Assembly: GCA_013399305.1 (NCBI GenBank)
Contig: VXAI01000088.1
Coordinates: 3,296,858-3,360,857 of the forward strand
Direction of reading: 5' to 3'
DNA: 64,000 bases
Source: Rostratula benghalensis
Lineage: Eukaryota > Chordata > Aves > Charadriiformes > Rostratulidae
Shown: positions 37,630-49,484 of the stretch, piece after piece
Position numbering within the stretch: position 1 is the first letter of the stretch
How the letters are laid out: each line of letters opens with the position of its first letter
The notes under the pieces: generated by a model
Databases searched by the model: none
The model's input: only the letters and a program-made list of their open reading frames with translations
Told to the model about the DNA's origin: nothing
Translations under genes and position numbers: made by a program

Positions 37630-38163
37630 ACTATCTGGTGAGACCCCATCTGGAATATTGTGTCCAGTTCTGGGCCCCTCAGTTCCAGAAGGACAGGGAA
37701 CTGCTGGAGAGAGTCCAGGGCAGAGCCACAAAGATGCTGAAGGGAGAGGAGCATCTCCCAGAGGAGGAAAGGCTGAGGGAGCTGGATCTCTGTAGCTTGG
37801 AGAAGAGGAGACTGAGGGGTGACCTCATGAATGTTTATAAATATGGAAAGGGTGAGTGTCAGGAGGATGGAACCAGACTCTTCTCAGTGACAGCCAATGA
37901 CAGGACAAGGGGCAATGGGTGCAAGCTGGAACACAGGAGGTTCCACTTAAATGCAAGGAAAAACTTCTTCACGGTGAGGGTGGTGGAGCACTGGCAGGGG
38001 CTGCCCAGAGAGGTGGTGGAGTCTCCTTCTCTGGAGACATTCAAACCCCACCTGGATGCATTCCTGTGTGACCTGCTCCGGCAGGGGGATTAGACTGGGT
38101 GATCTTTTGAGGTCTCTTCCAATCCCTGATATTCTGTTATTCTGAGATTTTGTGATTCTGTGA
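37630..38163 (+). mobile_element. CR1 LINE, 5'-truncated, with intact ORF2 C-terminus and tail
   Basis: It starts at the ORF2 segment encoding '[21 protein letters not shown]' and keeps an open frame to the natural stop. It then has a short 3'UTR (GGGGGATTAGACTGGGTGATC) and several tail units (ATTCTGTTATTCTGAG, then TTTTGTGATTCTGTGATC). Good preservation suggests a fairly young insertion, in the same UTR class as 32055-33252 and 60449-60828. Confidence 0.97.
37638..38093 (+). pseudogene. CR1 ORF2 C-terminal remnant with natural stop
   Basis: An open frame of 151 codons begins at the CR1 truncation point. The first codon is GTG inside the ancestral frame, so this is not a true start. It reads through '[16 protein letters not shown]', '[19 protein letters not shown]', '[17 protein letters not shown]', '[18 protein letters not shown]' and ends '[17 protein letters not shown]' before TAG 38091-38093. 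This is the complete C-terminus that the copies at 19078 and 32055 lack. No reverse-transcriptase catalytic motif is included. Confidence 0.92.
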
Positions 38164-38734
38164 TCAGCAGCTGGATCAAGATCAAGAGAAAAAGAGAAAA
38201 AAATGCAAGGCGTGAAATCAGCATTCTCCCATTTCTTGGACATCAATCCTCCAATAAACCATGGAGAACTTGGAAACAGCTGCACACCCTGAGACAGAGA
38301 GGTGATGTGCCCTTTGAGGTGCTTTTCCATTCCCATTTGTCTCAGCCCATGACAGACCTGGCAGTGCCTCATTACAGATCTGCCCACTGAAGTAGTTAAT
38401 GAGCAGGCATGTGGAAATGTCCAGGTCAAAATGACCAGGTGTTGTTAATCTCCCCATGTAAAATTGTCCTTTTTGAACACTGGTGATAAGAGTGACTTGC
38501 ACCCTTCTCCTGCAGCCCGGTGGTGTGACATGGTCTGAGCTGTCCATACCACCCTGTCCTTTGACTGGCTGGTGCTCAGCTGGAAGGTGTACAAGTTCCT
38601 CCAGCCCCTGGTAGGACCTAATGCACTGTTTCCAGAGCCTTTCCCTGATGATCTGGTCCCTCTCTTCTTGCCAGTAAGAAAACAGATACAGGTACTTGCC
38701 TCCTACCACCATGCCCTGTGGATAATGATATCCA

Positions 38735-39065
38735 AACTGAAAGGAGTTTGTAAGGAGGTGAGAGAGAGTCAGTCTCTTTTCCCAAGGAACAGGTGACAGA
38801 ACAAGAGGAAATGGCCTGAAGCTGGACCAGGGGAGGTTTAGGATGGATATTAGGAAAAAATTTTAAACTGGAAGGGTTATTAAGCATCGGAACGGGCTGC
38901 CCAGGGAAGTGATGGAGTCACCATCCATGGAGGTATTTAAAAGATGGGTGGACATAGTGCTTAGATACATACAGTTTAGTGATGATTTTTTCCGGTCAGT
39001 ATTTGATCGATGGCTGGATTAGATGATCTGAAAGACCCCTTCCAACAGAGGCAATCCTATGATTC
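38735..39065 (+). mobile_element. CR1 LINE 3' end, about 330 bp
   Basis: Starts at the ORF2 segment equivalent to 'LKGVC.EV' (CTGAAAGGAGTTTGTAAGGA) and runs through '[21 protein letters not shown]' in decayed form. The 3'UTR (GGTGGACATAGTGCTTAGA and TTAGTGATG) leads to a single tail unit (CAATCCTATGATTCCC). It belongs to the UTR class with a potential T/G tract, but here that position shows only a short T run (38984-38991). Confidence 0.93.
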
Positions 39066-40944
39066 CCATTTTACCCACCCTGCAAGGGCTGGGGCAAGGC
39101 TGTGTCATGCATGGTGCTGTGCGTGACGCTGGCAGGACCAGGGCCAGTGTGGGAAGGCCACTTGTTTCTTCTCTGTCACTGCTAAGGTGATGATCATTAA
39201 TTCTCTGCCCTTTCACCCCTGCGTAGTGGCCATATTCACCAGAGACCCCCCGTAATGAGTAGCACTTACTATGTACAAGGGCTGCTGTCATTCTCTTCTT
39301 CCCAGCTGCTTTTTTCTCCCACTTTTCAGGCAGAAGACCCTGGTGTGCCATAGAAGCTCTCATAGGGGGAGCTGCACACGCTGGGGAAGGAAAAGTGATG
39401 TGCTGTTTGTTTGTAAAGCAGCTTTTCCATGCCCAGGGCATTCCCATACATGAAAGGAGTTTTAGGCCTCTAACAAAAGTCAGAGGAAGTGAAGGGATGA
39501 AGGGGCATAATGTAAGCACGATGTAAGCAGTTCCTTCATGTTTTCCAAGGTGATGCAGACTGACAAGTAACCAACGCTCTTGTCAAATACTTCAACAAAA
39601 CGGGATGCCATCTGTGTGAAATGCACTGGAGCCACAGATGTGCTGTGTTCAAGTAAACTAAAGCATAACGGAAAGCTCTTGACCAGCCCAGTGTGTGAAA
39701 TCAGTGGGTTTGGTTTTTCAGTTAGCATGATGAGAAGCGCTCCTTTGCCCTCCTGCTACCCCAATGAAAAAGGCTTTATTTCTCTGGACCGTTGCCCTTG
39801 AAATGCTCTTGCACTAATTCAAGTGAAAAGTTTCACATTCCATCAATTGGGGATTTTAACATAGGAAACATGGCCCATTCCTCTGCCAGGATGATGTTCT
39901 CTTCTGCTTGGTGCTTTGGTGATTGAAAACATCTCTCACTTCCAACGGCCACTTGAGGGTTGTCTCCCATATTCATAAAATCCTCAGGGGCAGGATTTGT
40001 GTGATTATTTGGCCACCAATACAGTTGCCGTATTGGGAAGAGATGAGATATTCATTGGTAAGAAGAAAGAGGATCCAGTTGTTTGTTTACAACCTTTCTG
40101 GGAGGTGGTGATTCAGTGATCACAGCTCCTGCACCAACAATATTCAGTTGGGAGTTGAAGGTCTTCTCAAGGTGGCCATCAGGGCATCGCCTGTCCTCCC
40201 AGGACAGACTCACACGGTATTTGGGAGCTTACATCCACTCTGAGACCCTTACCATGCATGAGAGTAGCCACTCTGGGTCTGGGACTTTTGCACTTCAAAA
40301 ATTTGTGAAGAGGGGGAGAGGAGAAAGAAAAGGGGAAATCACTCAGTTATTGCTAATAAGCTGAACTTAGAGCCTCTCCTGCACACATGCAAGAGAGTTA
40401 ACATTTAGTGGGGAGTAGGTAAGCAGATATGAATTCTTCCTTGTAAATTTTCAAAGCAATGATTAAGAAGGCTGGGTTTAGCATTCTTCTGATGTCTCTG
40501 CAAATCTGATCTTGGCTCCATGCTCATTTTGTGTGTTGAAATGAAAGGCAGTGCAGGAATGGCAAAAATCCACACACACCTTAACAAACCATGCTATACA
40601 CGTGAATTTAGGACAGAGGTTAAGTACTGCCACGTACTGAAGACTTCTTTTAAAAGCAGCTTTCATCTTAGAAACTCAGCAACAACACATCTCTAGGTTC
40701 AGCTGACCTCCATGCTTGAGTCTGAATGTCCAAGACGCATGTTACCTCTTCTGGAGCTTTCATCTCATGTTAGAAAGAAAAATGTAAAAATCATCATGGT
40801 GTTCAAGTCAGTTGAAAGAGGATATGATATATTAGGAAAGCTTTTGAGATGCCTAAGTTGAGAACAGAAGGATGCTGCATTCTTAATTAAGGTGTAGTTT
40901 GATCAGCATGATGCTCCAGCTGAAAATAAAGCAACTAAAGACGT

Positions 40945-41038
40945 TTGTTGTGGTTTGGTTTTCTTTTTTTGTCATTGTTGGTTTGTTGTTTTTATTTTGC
41001 TGTTTGTATTTTGTTTGTTTGTTTGCTGTAGGGTTGGG
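40945..41038 (+). repeat. T/G-rich tract
   Basis: Almost only T and G on the plus strand (GGTTTGG, TTGTTGTTT, TTTGTTTGTTTG units). It is the mirror-strand form of the A/C tracts elsewhere in the window. Confidence 0.85.
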
Positions 41039-43118
41039 TTCATTTTACGCAGTCTGAAATTTTTGAACTTTGAAAGATTATTCCAGACATCACATCACAT
41101 TCAGAAAGACCCAAGTGCTGAAAATGGAAGTTCAGCACAATGCAGGCTTAGTAGATTAAGTAGATTTAGGTTTGGATCCCCTGGATCTCCTGCACTGGTC
41201 TCTGGTCTTACACGGCAAAGCTTTTGGACTGCAAATAATTTAAGGAGCTTGGAGCAACCACAAATTTGGCTAGTGTGCCTGTTCATTGAAATATTGGTCT
41301 GTTCTCTTGGTAGAAGACCCAAACATGGAACTCGCTGGCAGCCAGCACTCTTTTCTGTTAACATCTGTTTTAACCTCAGTTTTAATGTTTGGTGTAACTA
41401 TTTAAAATGCTGCAATATGAAATGAAATGAGATAGAGCTTCTTCTAATTCTCCTTCTAAAAGATAAGGTTGTTTCATTTTTTTGATTTAGAACTGGTGAA
41501 AATCTTGTTTGAAATGAAGATTCAGTGAAACCAAGCTATTAAAGCTTTGAGTATTTTCTTCTGGCTTCAGACAAGCTCTTCTTTCCTTGCACAGGAGTGA
41601 CTAAGAGAAGCCATGGGTTTTTTGCTCTCAAATTATCAACCTTATACGCACTCTGAAATTATCATCATATTTCAACTCAACACAAATAAGGCATATTCAT
41701 CTTTTAAGCAACAATAGAGACACCATTAAAACATAATTTTCAGCAAAGCATCTGGAGCTTTTATTTGTTCTAATCTGCATGACATGGTTTCCCTCATTTC
41801 ATAACAACATATTCAATCTGAATGGGGTTTTAGATGCTGTATATGTTGCAAAGGATTATGAACTAAAACAACTCAAAGTTGCTTCTAAGGATCATGTGAA
41901 AATAAATACCATAGTAGTGAAACTTGTTTTAGAACTTGACCATTTATTTATCTACCTCCAGTTATATTTATTCCATGACAGGCATTACTTAGTGAGATTA
42001 GTTATGGCTGCAGTTGCCTGCCTTAGGTAAAGCAAACCAAGGAGCGCATTTTAATGTTTTCAACAAGAAAAAAAGATGTAATTTTTTCGTTTGCCTCTGA
42101 CTTAGTTCAGGCATTTTTTATTCCCAACTTCTTTTACATCTTCATGCTGCAATTGTGGTGGGAGTGACAGCAGCCAAAAGTAACGTAGTGCTAGGCTTTT
42201 AAGAACTGAAGACCCGTTATACAGTCAGTAAAGGGTCATGCAGGGTAAAAAGAGAATAATCACAGTCTGAGGCAACACAGACTGAATTGGATAGTCCAAA
42301 TCCTCTCATCTGCCGTAGATCACCCCTTTCTGCACGTCTTCCCATCAGAAGGTACCAAAAAATGAATCTCTGGTAGTGCAACCCTGTTCAGCTGCAGTGA
42401 GAAAACCTCAGCCTCCTTACTGGTACAACGCCACACAGACACAATGTCCTAAAGAAATGCCCTTTTCATGGGGCACTCCCTTAAGAAGCATTGACAGTGG
42501 GAATAAGAATGAATATGCCTAAAACGAGGAGAGGGCCCCTGAAATGTTATGTCTGTCTGCCTGCTTTCTGCCTGACCCAAAATGAGGTGTAGGACTCAGT
42601 ACAGACACAGGGTACAATGTACCTTCTCGCAATTAGTAGAAAGTGCTGTTTTGTAATTAAAGCGTGAAGTGGGGCATGATGAACATATGGAAAAGGAGAC
42701 CCTTAATAAGTGATGGAGCCTTCAAAAGAAATTGCTAATTAGTATGCATTTGATGCGTACTATACCAATTTTAAGACTTTGCCTGGAACAAATTGCTGTG
42801 TTGGGTGTTCGAAGGAGTGGTGAGATTAGCATTTACAAAGGGGGCAATTTTCTGTCTTCTTGACTCTGTTAAATGGAGGAAATAACTTCCAAGACTGAGG
42901 CAGTAGTTAGCCCATCAATCATCCTCACAGCTGGAAACGGGGGATCCCAAACGCTGGGATGAGTTAATCCGCCAGTTAATAAGTTCATAGTGGCACCATA
43001 TGGCGCCGGGGCCACTCCACACTGGGGCAGGGACAGGACTGTTTACACAGGCATGCTGCTTTCTCAGGTACCACCCCCTCCCTCACCCCCCGCTGGCAGA
43101 CCCCTTTGTCCTGGAGGA

Positions 43119-43162
43119 TCAATTTACTTTGCACAGTAAATTGACTGAATTGATCAGTTCAG
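43119..43162. repeat. Adjacent perfect hairpin and near-perfect palindrome
   Basis: TCAATTTACT (43119-43128), a 6-base spacer, and AGTAAATTGA (43135-43144) form a perfect 10-bp-arm inverted repeat. It is directly followed by an 18-bp palindrome with one mismatched pair, CTGAATTGATCAGTTCAG (43145-43162), centred on TGATCA. Both lie in the CNE-like part of the region. Confidence 0.9.
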
Positions 43163-43582
43163 AGCACGTAATTGTTGACTAATCCCCCCCGGGGAATCAT
43201 GCTCTGCCCATATGGGAGAGACAAAGGGTGCCAGAGTTTCTCTCTCCAGTCCTGCAGACTTTTCTCTGGAGGTGATGGACACTGATTAAAGCTGCCGGTG
43301 GGTGGATAAGCAGCCTGCGGGGACTTTAAGTGACCAGAGGTAATGGGAGGACCGGCTGCCTTCAGTGAGGGTTGCTTTAGGTGGTCTCAGCCTGGTTGCC
43401 ATCGTTGTACCACCAACCAGTAAAACCCAAGCATCCAACCACAAGTCAGCAAAAAAAAAATAGAAAAATAAAAGCAGCATGTTTAAAGCCACACGAGCAG
43501 GGCCATCTCGTGCAAGGCATAAGATGTGCCTCTCCATCAGATAAGGGCTCACCCAGATGTGCCTGGGAACTGCAGAACACAA

Positions 43583-43638
43583 CGATCTCAATGATCTTTA
43601 AGGTCCCTTCCAACTCTAACCATTCCATGATTCTGTGA
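43583..43638 (+). mobile_element. CR1 LINE extreme 3' end (about 55 bp)
   Basis: ACGATCTCAATGATCTTTAA, then GGTCCCTTCCAACTCTAACC and the tail ATTCCATGATTCTGTGAC match the terminal segment shared by CR1 copies. Nothing upstream is recognisably CR1, so it is either an extreme 5' truncation or the left part has decayed. Confidence 0.85.
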
Positions 43639-46154
43639 CAACTTTCTAGCTTTCGCCTTGAAATTCCTCGTTTTTGCAAGTAAGTTTGAAGACATCATTT
43701 CAAAACATGGTGATTACTTTTTAACTTACTTAATAAAAGTCAAATCAGTCTGCAAATATACAAAGTATCCCTTTCATCTTTTCTTTTAATCAAGCTTCTT
43801 TCCTATAGCCAGTGCCTTTGTGATTAGTTTCCAACAGAAGTGATAGATTCTTCTTTCACTTTACAAAAAAAAACAAACCCAAAAACCAAAAAAAAATCTT
43901 TTCCTTGGCAAGCATAATAAATAAGATACATAAAAATTATACAGATTTGGAAACTGTGATTAAGAACAGTTTCCCAAAGGTGGGATTGTAGCACCGATCA
44001 AATACAAACGCAGATTTGTTAAACGGTTTCCTTCTCTTGTCTCCACAGCAACATTTTAGTGTAGGTTGCAGGGATTTGTCTTATAATATAACTTGTTTTT
44101 TATTTCAGTCCCTTTGAAATCTGAGGACTGAACTTGATGGATAAGTATCAAGTTCGTATAGTGTGTATAAAAAATAAATATAGTATATATAGTAGTGATA
44201 TATCTCTATATATAAATGAGTATGCATAAAAAATGACTCTGTGAGGTATATTTCAAATCTGAACTAAAAACAAACTCAGACAATTGACTTCTGAATTTAA
44301 TTGTTTCAGAGCTACTATGTTTATTTATGGTATTTTGCTTTTGGATATTCATCTGCAGAGGCAGTCATTGTTCTGACAGCCAAACAACTGTAAAAGGTAA
44401 AAATCCCGTCCTTTCTGCTTCCTTTTTCCCACTTTCCCTTCCTTTTCCCTCCTCTTTCCCCAAAACCTGTTCACTGAAAGTATACGCAGACTCTCAGGAA
44501 TTTTGGCCTGAATTTTCCCAAACTTCAAAGAAACTGTGTCTTTTGCCTTTTCAGCACTAAGTGAGAGCTAGAGTTTAGAAAACTACTGTTCGGGAACCTT
44601 CTGGGATAAACTAGAAAGCATCAGTGGCAAATACCTGTAAAATCAAAGAAGGAACCGGTAGAACAGGGTACCCAACTTCCACAGCACTAAATAAAGGCAA
44701 AATTTTTTCAAGATGTAGAGCAAATGAAGGCACAATGGATGAACTTGGTTCATCCAGCAAAAGGGCATTTCTTCACCTGCATTTTACTTTCTCAGAACAT
44801 GGGAGAAAGTGTAAATAACTGAATATATGTCCCTTTCCTGCCCCTGCCTCCTTTAAAGAACCTCAAAAAGAACATTTGAAAGACTAATTTAATTTTATGC
44901 ATAAGAGAAGTGTAAAAGATTTCCTGTATGTTAGCATTTGTGCTTTTGAATTGCAGATTAGATTAGGTTATACATAGTGTAGCATCAACTAGAACGGAAA
45001 TTTCTGATTACAGTGTCTGACTTTGTATTAAATAAACGATAGAACTTTTGGGTGGAAGGACTAAGGAGAGGATTTTGTAGATATTATTAGTGAGAGTCGA
45101 TCTGTTTTCAAAATGACAGGTAAAATATTATATATTGATTAAGATTTTTTCCATTAGGTGATTTCATATCTAAGGAAAATAATGTTGATGAGCAAACCCC
45201 TCAAAATCCCTGAAGTAGTAACGACTAGCCTTTTAATCAACAAAAGCAAAATTCAGCACCCAAAAAATTAAAACATTCCAGTAGCATGTTTATAACATGC
45301 AGTATTCTATTCATGAAGTATGCAATATATAAAAGGTTGGTTGATTTAAACCATGTTTCATTTCAAAAGCAAATATTCCGGAGCTGAGCTCTGCAGACAT
45401 CTCAAAAGTTGGCTTTCTAATGGAAATGCAGACACATCTTCATGTTGGAGCTTGTGAAATACAGCAAAACAAGCTGCACTTTACCATCATCCTGCTTTTT
45501 TCTGGAGGTTTGAAAATGTATGGTGTCACCACTGTGGCAGGACAGTGACTGGCACATCGAGGGCAATCTTCCCCCCCCTAGATTCAGGAGTGGGGAGCAC
45601 ATAAAGGGGAGGGAAAAGCTGCCTCATGTGGATACTCTCGGCCCATCAGCACTCCCTTGTAACACTGCTGGTAAGGAATGCTCCACATAAATTTCTTTAA
45701 TGCAGCTCTCCTCACCGCCCCTGCTTACTGAGCCACGCAACTCATCTCAGTGTAACAGGGCAAGGTATTCCTGAACTCCAGGAGTTTACTGAATGCACCC
45801 CAAACAGCAGCACTAGTGCATCAGGGTAGGGGGGGGGGTTGTTGCTGCCTCCAGTTCTAATAAAAAGATGGTACAAATTCTAAATGCTTAAATCCAAGGG
45901 ATTCCACATTCTGGGCTAAGGGTGTTCATTTTTATTTTTTTTTTTAGCTTTTTTTGCTGACTTAAAATATTCCCAAGCATGGCATAACGGCAGGATATTT
46001 GGAGACAACCTCATCACTGTTCGTGAATTCCTACTGGACTTGCCCTCTCTTTGGATGACCCATAAAGAAGATGCCTGAAGTCACAAGTACCACCCAACAC
46101 TGAGGGGGCAGATGCATTTTTTTAGGCATCCTTGGCAGAATGATGGCAGCACTA

Positions 46155-46301
46155 AATCAAAGTTATAATTAAGGCTTTTTTTTTTTTCTTTAACAGATTA
46201 ATATGAATAGTATAGCACAGAATTTAATCAAAGTTACAATTAAAGCTTTTTTTTTTTTTTTGTTCTTAACAGATTGGTATGATTAGTATAGCATAGAATT
46301 T
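46155..46301 (+). repeat. Diverged tandem duplication of a poly(T)-AACAG module
   Basis: Two units of about 71 and 76 bp (46155-46225 and 46226-46301) share AATCAAAGTTAYAATTAARGC, a run of 12-15 T, a short pyrimidine-rich stretch, AACAGATT and then GAATAGTATAGCACAGAATT-like sequence. Each unit therefore contains a polypyrimidine run ending in AACAG, like a 3' splice site. The units differ at several bases and in T-run length, so the duplication is not recent. Confidence 0.88.
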
Positions 46302-46364
46302 GTTATTGTAATGGTTCAGGATTTCTACAAGAAGAACCAATGTAGTACAATTTATAAGGAACGT

Positions 46365-46400
46365 AATAAAAAGTTGATAATAAAACTGATCTCCTGGTGG
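46365..46400 (+). promoter_or_regulatory. Two poly(A) signals with downstream T/G-rich stretch (candidate polyadenylation site)
   Basis: AATAAA occurs at 46365-46370 and 46379-46384, followed within about 15 bp by a G/T-rich stretch (GGTGGTTGCTCTGTGCTGTG, 46395-46414). That is the usual arrangement of a vertebrate polyadenylation site. It lies about 95-110 bp after the second splice-acceptor-like AG at 46272, so a short terminal non-coding exon is conceivable. Motif evidence only. Confidence 0.3.
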
Positions 46401-49351
46401 TTGCTCTGTGCTGTGATGCTTCTGTCCCCTGTGCCAGGGCCACCCTCAGGTGCCTGGAACTGTCAAAGCTGGTGAGGAGGGTATGCAATAAGAGAGCTGG
46501 CACCAGGAACTTTGAGGGAAGGCAGGAAGAAATCCATTTGGTTTGTCAGCCTGGTGCACGGGACCTTCAGGACATGATAGCAAGGAGAAAGGAACGTATG
46601 TGTGATCCACATGGTCACAGAAAATGGTTGCTTCCCTCAAAAAAAGATGTTAGCCACGCTAACTACAGTACCAGGGATGGGAGCATGTGGTACCAGTCAC
46701 AAGTAGCTGCCAAAGCTTGCCCTTTCATTCAGGCTTTGAAGATCCAACACAACCTGGCTTGCAACCCATCTTCCCTGGGAGTCCCTATGAGAGCTAGGCT
46801 GGACAGGCATGAGGTACCATGGACATCCTCTCCCAAGGAGTGTAAAGTGTGCTTTTCATCCTCAAAACTGTTTTTCATCCTCAAAACCAAGCAGACACAT
46901 AAGGTGCATGCTGCTCTGGGATCCAGTGAATGAGTATCACTCAGTTGGTCCAGTTTTACCCCCATTAGCTCTTCTTTCTCTTCCAGAGGAGCAGGAAACC
47001 ATGGCAGCTCCTCACCAAGCCAAGCAACATCTTCTCTTTATCTCTGTAGCTCCTGACATGTAGGGCAGGGCCTGTTGGGAAAGAGCTCCAGATCAGAGCT
47101 TGGAATTGCCCACCTGAATGTGAGTAGGCAGCTTAAACAAAGCAGAAAGGCTAAGCAACCTTATACTGAGAGTTTTCAGCTTCAAAAAAGCAACTACATA
47201 CCTGTCTCAAGGCAGAGTGAACTCTCAAATTGTCATTCCTGAAAGTTGCAACAATTTCTTGCCTTATTAAAGTCCTCACCTGAAAATCAGCTTGCAGAAA
47301 GTGCCTGACCTAATGCCTTGCCATCTTCACCACCGCTATGAAGGAACAAAGAGAAGCACAAACTTTGATTTACTACCTGTCCTTTGAAGGTACCTGAATG
47401 CAGGTTTCATGTTTTGCTTTAATATGTTCTTTGGACATATTATAATGGCAAAAGGTGAACCTTTTCTGGTTTGTACATGTACAGAATCACAATTACTAGA
47501 ACTAGAGGGGATTCTCATATAGCTTTTCTGATATCTAAGGGGTCCATTTGTTCAAAGAACCAAAAAATATGAACATATCTGATATCTATCTAATATAATA
47601 TAGGATTATATTTGAATATAATTCTAATTGAAGAAAAGGGTTTCTTTGCAAAAATCAGCTTCACAACTAACCACACTGTTGGAGCTTCAAATTCTTGGCT
47701 GCAATGGTAGGAAATGTCTTTCTGTTTTTCCCTTTAGGGACAAGTCATCCAATTCCCATATTTTTGAAGGCAGCTGTGTTTTCTCAGACCCTTTCTAAAC
47801 CAGTCCCCCCTTGTTTGCATGCTCCTTGCGGACAATATCTCATTGGCTGCTAATTGCAGCCAATTTAAGCCAAATTTTTTTTTCACACAGATAGGATTCT
47901 GCAACCACTGCCCCTGTAAAAGGAGCAGATATTGTGTGGGAATTAAGAACAATTCTGCTCTTCCATTTATAAGTCAGAGTGGAATTTGAGAGGTGGTGAC
48001 AATGACTAAGAGCAGCTAGAGAACTGCCTGCCTACATCGTGTCCATTTTGGGGGTTTATGTCTGAATATTGAGTGCAGGTCTGGGCAACTGTAATCATGG
48101 TGCTAATTTGAGGATATTCTGCTGCTGCATGCCTTCCTGCCACCAACCACCGGGCACAGACTGATTATCCCAGGCAAAAAAGTGGCTTCTGCAGCAGGGT
48201 CGGACTCCATTCCCCTTGTGGAGATGTGAAAAATAAAAGATACCTCACTGTCTGCCCCTGCTGCCAGGCACTGTCCAGTTTGCATACCACATCACAGCAA
48301 GTGACCTGTTAAATGATGACAAATCCTTTAGCTCCTGGCTTTAGGACCTCTGACCTCTTGACTCCCTGCCTGTATCCAGGGAGCAGTCTGGGGAGAAGAA
48401 TGCAATAAACGGCTTGTAATCTGGTGGTCTCAAAAGAAATTACATCAAAACCAGCTGTTACACCACTAGTCTTTAAAGACTGACAACGTGTTAGCTAAAA
48501 TAGAGCCTTTACATTGTGTGGGCTTTTGCATTTGCTGAAGGTCCAGGGCCACTCCTCCTCCCCCCTCCAGCCCTTTATGGAAACAGCAGTAAATGTCATT
48601 CCAAGTAAATATGTTCTATCACCCTTTAAACTATGAGTAAGATATGTTTGATTGCAGTCTCTTCTTTCTCGTTTTAATTAACTGTATTGGGCTGCATTTC
48701 CCAACCCTGAGCTTTATACTGTGTTCCCAACACCTTGAGCACAAGAGTGACTCAGCACATCATTTTGGCATTTCCACTTGCCTCTGACTCATGTTTATAC
48801 TTTGTTTTGATTATAACTTAGAACTTCTCTCTCTGTTTTTTTTTTTTTTTTCTTTTGGAAATGTAGCGAACAGGTACGCAGGATTTATGAGGAAATCAAG
48901 TCTACATTTGCCTCATTGCTTTTGGTGCTGGCACCCAAAATTATTTGAGGCACAAGTCAAAACAGACGGTGCCTGACAGTGGATGTCAAAATTTTACCAT
49001 GGGATGCTTGAAATGCAGACTACATCTTTCTGTCCCTCCACACGTGCTTCCAAAATAAAGCAAACCAGCAAGCATCTCTGGGGAGAAAAATCAAAAAATG
49101 GATGAGCATGAGGGTGTTGGAGGCACTCATAGAGGAACACTTGCTGCTAAGCACCTCTTAGAGTCCTTCAAAGCCAAAGCAGTTGTCTACCATGTACTTG
49201 AACAAGGATAAAAGATGACAAGGAGAATGCTTGAGGAGAGGCACACCTTTCTCTCCACCTGTTCCTTCCTCATCTCAATGGTTTTCTTTAAATCTCCACT
49301 TGTGATACCATCTGTAAAAACTCTGTGCTGTAATCTAAAGGAAAAAAACAA

Positions 49352-49484
49352 TAGTATTGGAAGTTCTGCCAGTAACTTCAGTGAAGCCATAAATGTACCC
49401 CTGCTCTCTGTAAGAAGTAGTAATAACAAATTTAAAAAAAAGAAAAAAGGAAAAAAAAAAGAGAGAGAGAGTAGTATTGGAAGT
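49352..49484 (+). repeat. 13-bp direct repeat flanking a segment with an A-rich end
   Basis: TAGTATTGGAAGT is present exactly at 49352-49364 and 49472-49484. The 107 bp between end in an A-rich, then GA-repeat, tract (49431-49471). This looks like an insertion with target duplication and poly(A) tail, but the left unit also resembles an old amniote interspersed motif (TTCTGCCAGTAACTTCAGTG), so chance or local duplication is possible. Confidence 0.55.

Larger units (their letters stand above)
39066..43582. other. Unique sequence, no gene recognised
   Basis: No CR1 or LTR is visible in 4.5 kb. It holds a T/G-rich tract at 40945-41038 and, from about 42640 to 43200, a CNE-like block with several CpGs, TAAT cores and the inverted repeats listed separately. 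Frames such as 39019-39519 minus (166 codons) and 40955-41425 plus (156 codons, starting in the T/G tract) show no recognisable domain. Confidence 0.55.

Noticed and set aside
38218..38712. 164-codon minus-strand frame between two CR1 copies
   Set aside because: No domain, no conserved motif, and several overlapping frames on both strands of similar quality; treated as chance.
39019..39519. 166-codon minus-strand frame
   Set aside because: It begins in unique sequence and ends in a CR1 tail; no recognisable domain.
40955..41425. 156-codon plus-strand frame with a hydrophobic start
   Set aside because: The F/V/C-rich start is translated T/G low-complexity sequence, not a signal peptide; the rest has no family resemblance.
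45284..45336. Short palindrome GCATGTT/AACATGC followed by TATATAAAAGG
   Set aside because: A 7-bp-arm palindrome and a TATA-like string are expected by chance in AT-rich DNA, and no transcript evidence can be read from sequence.
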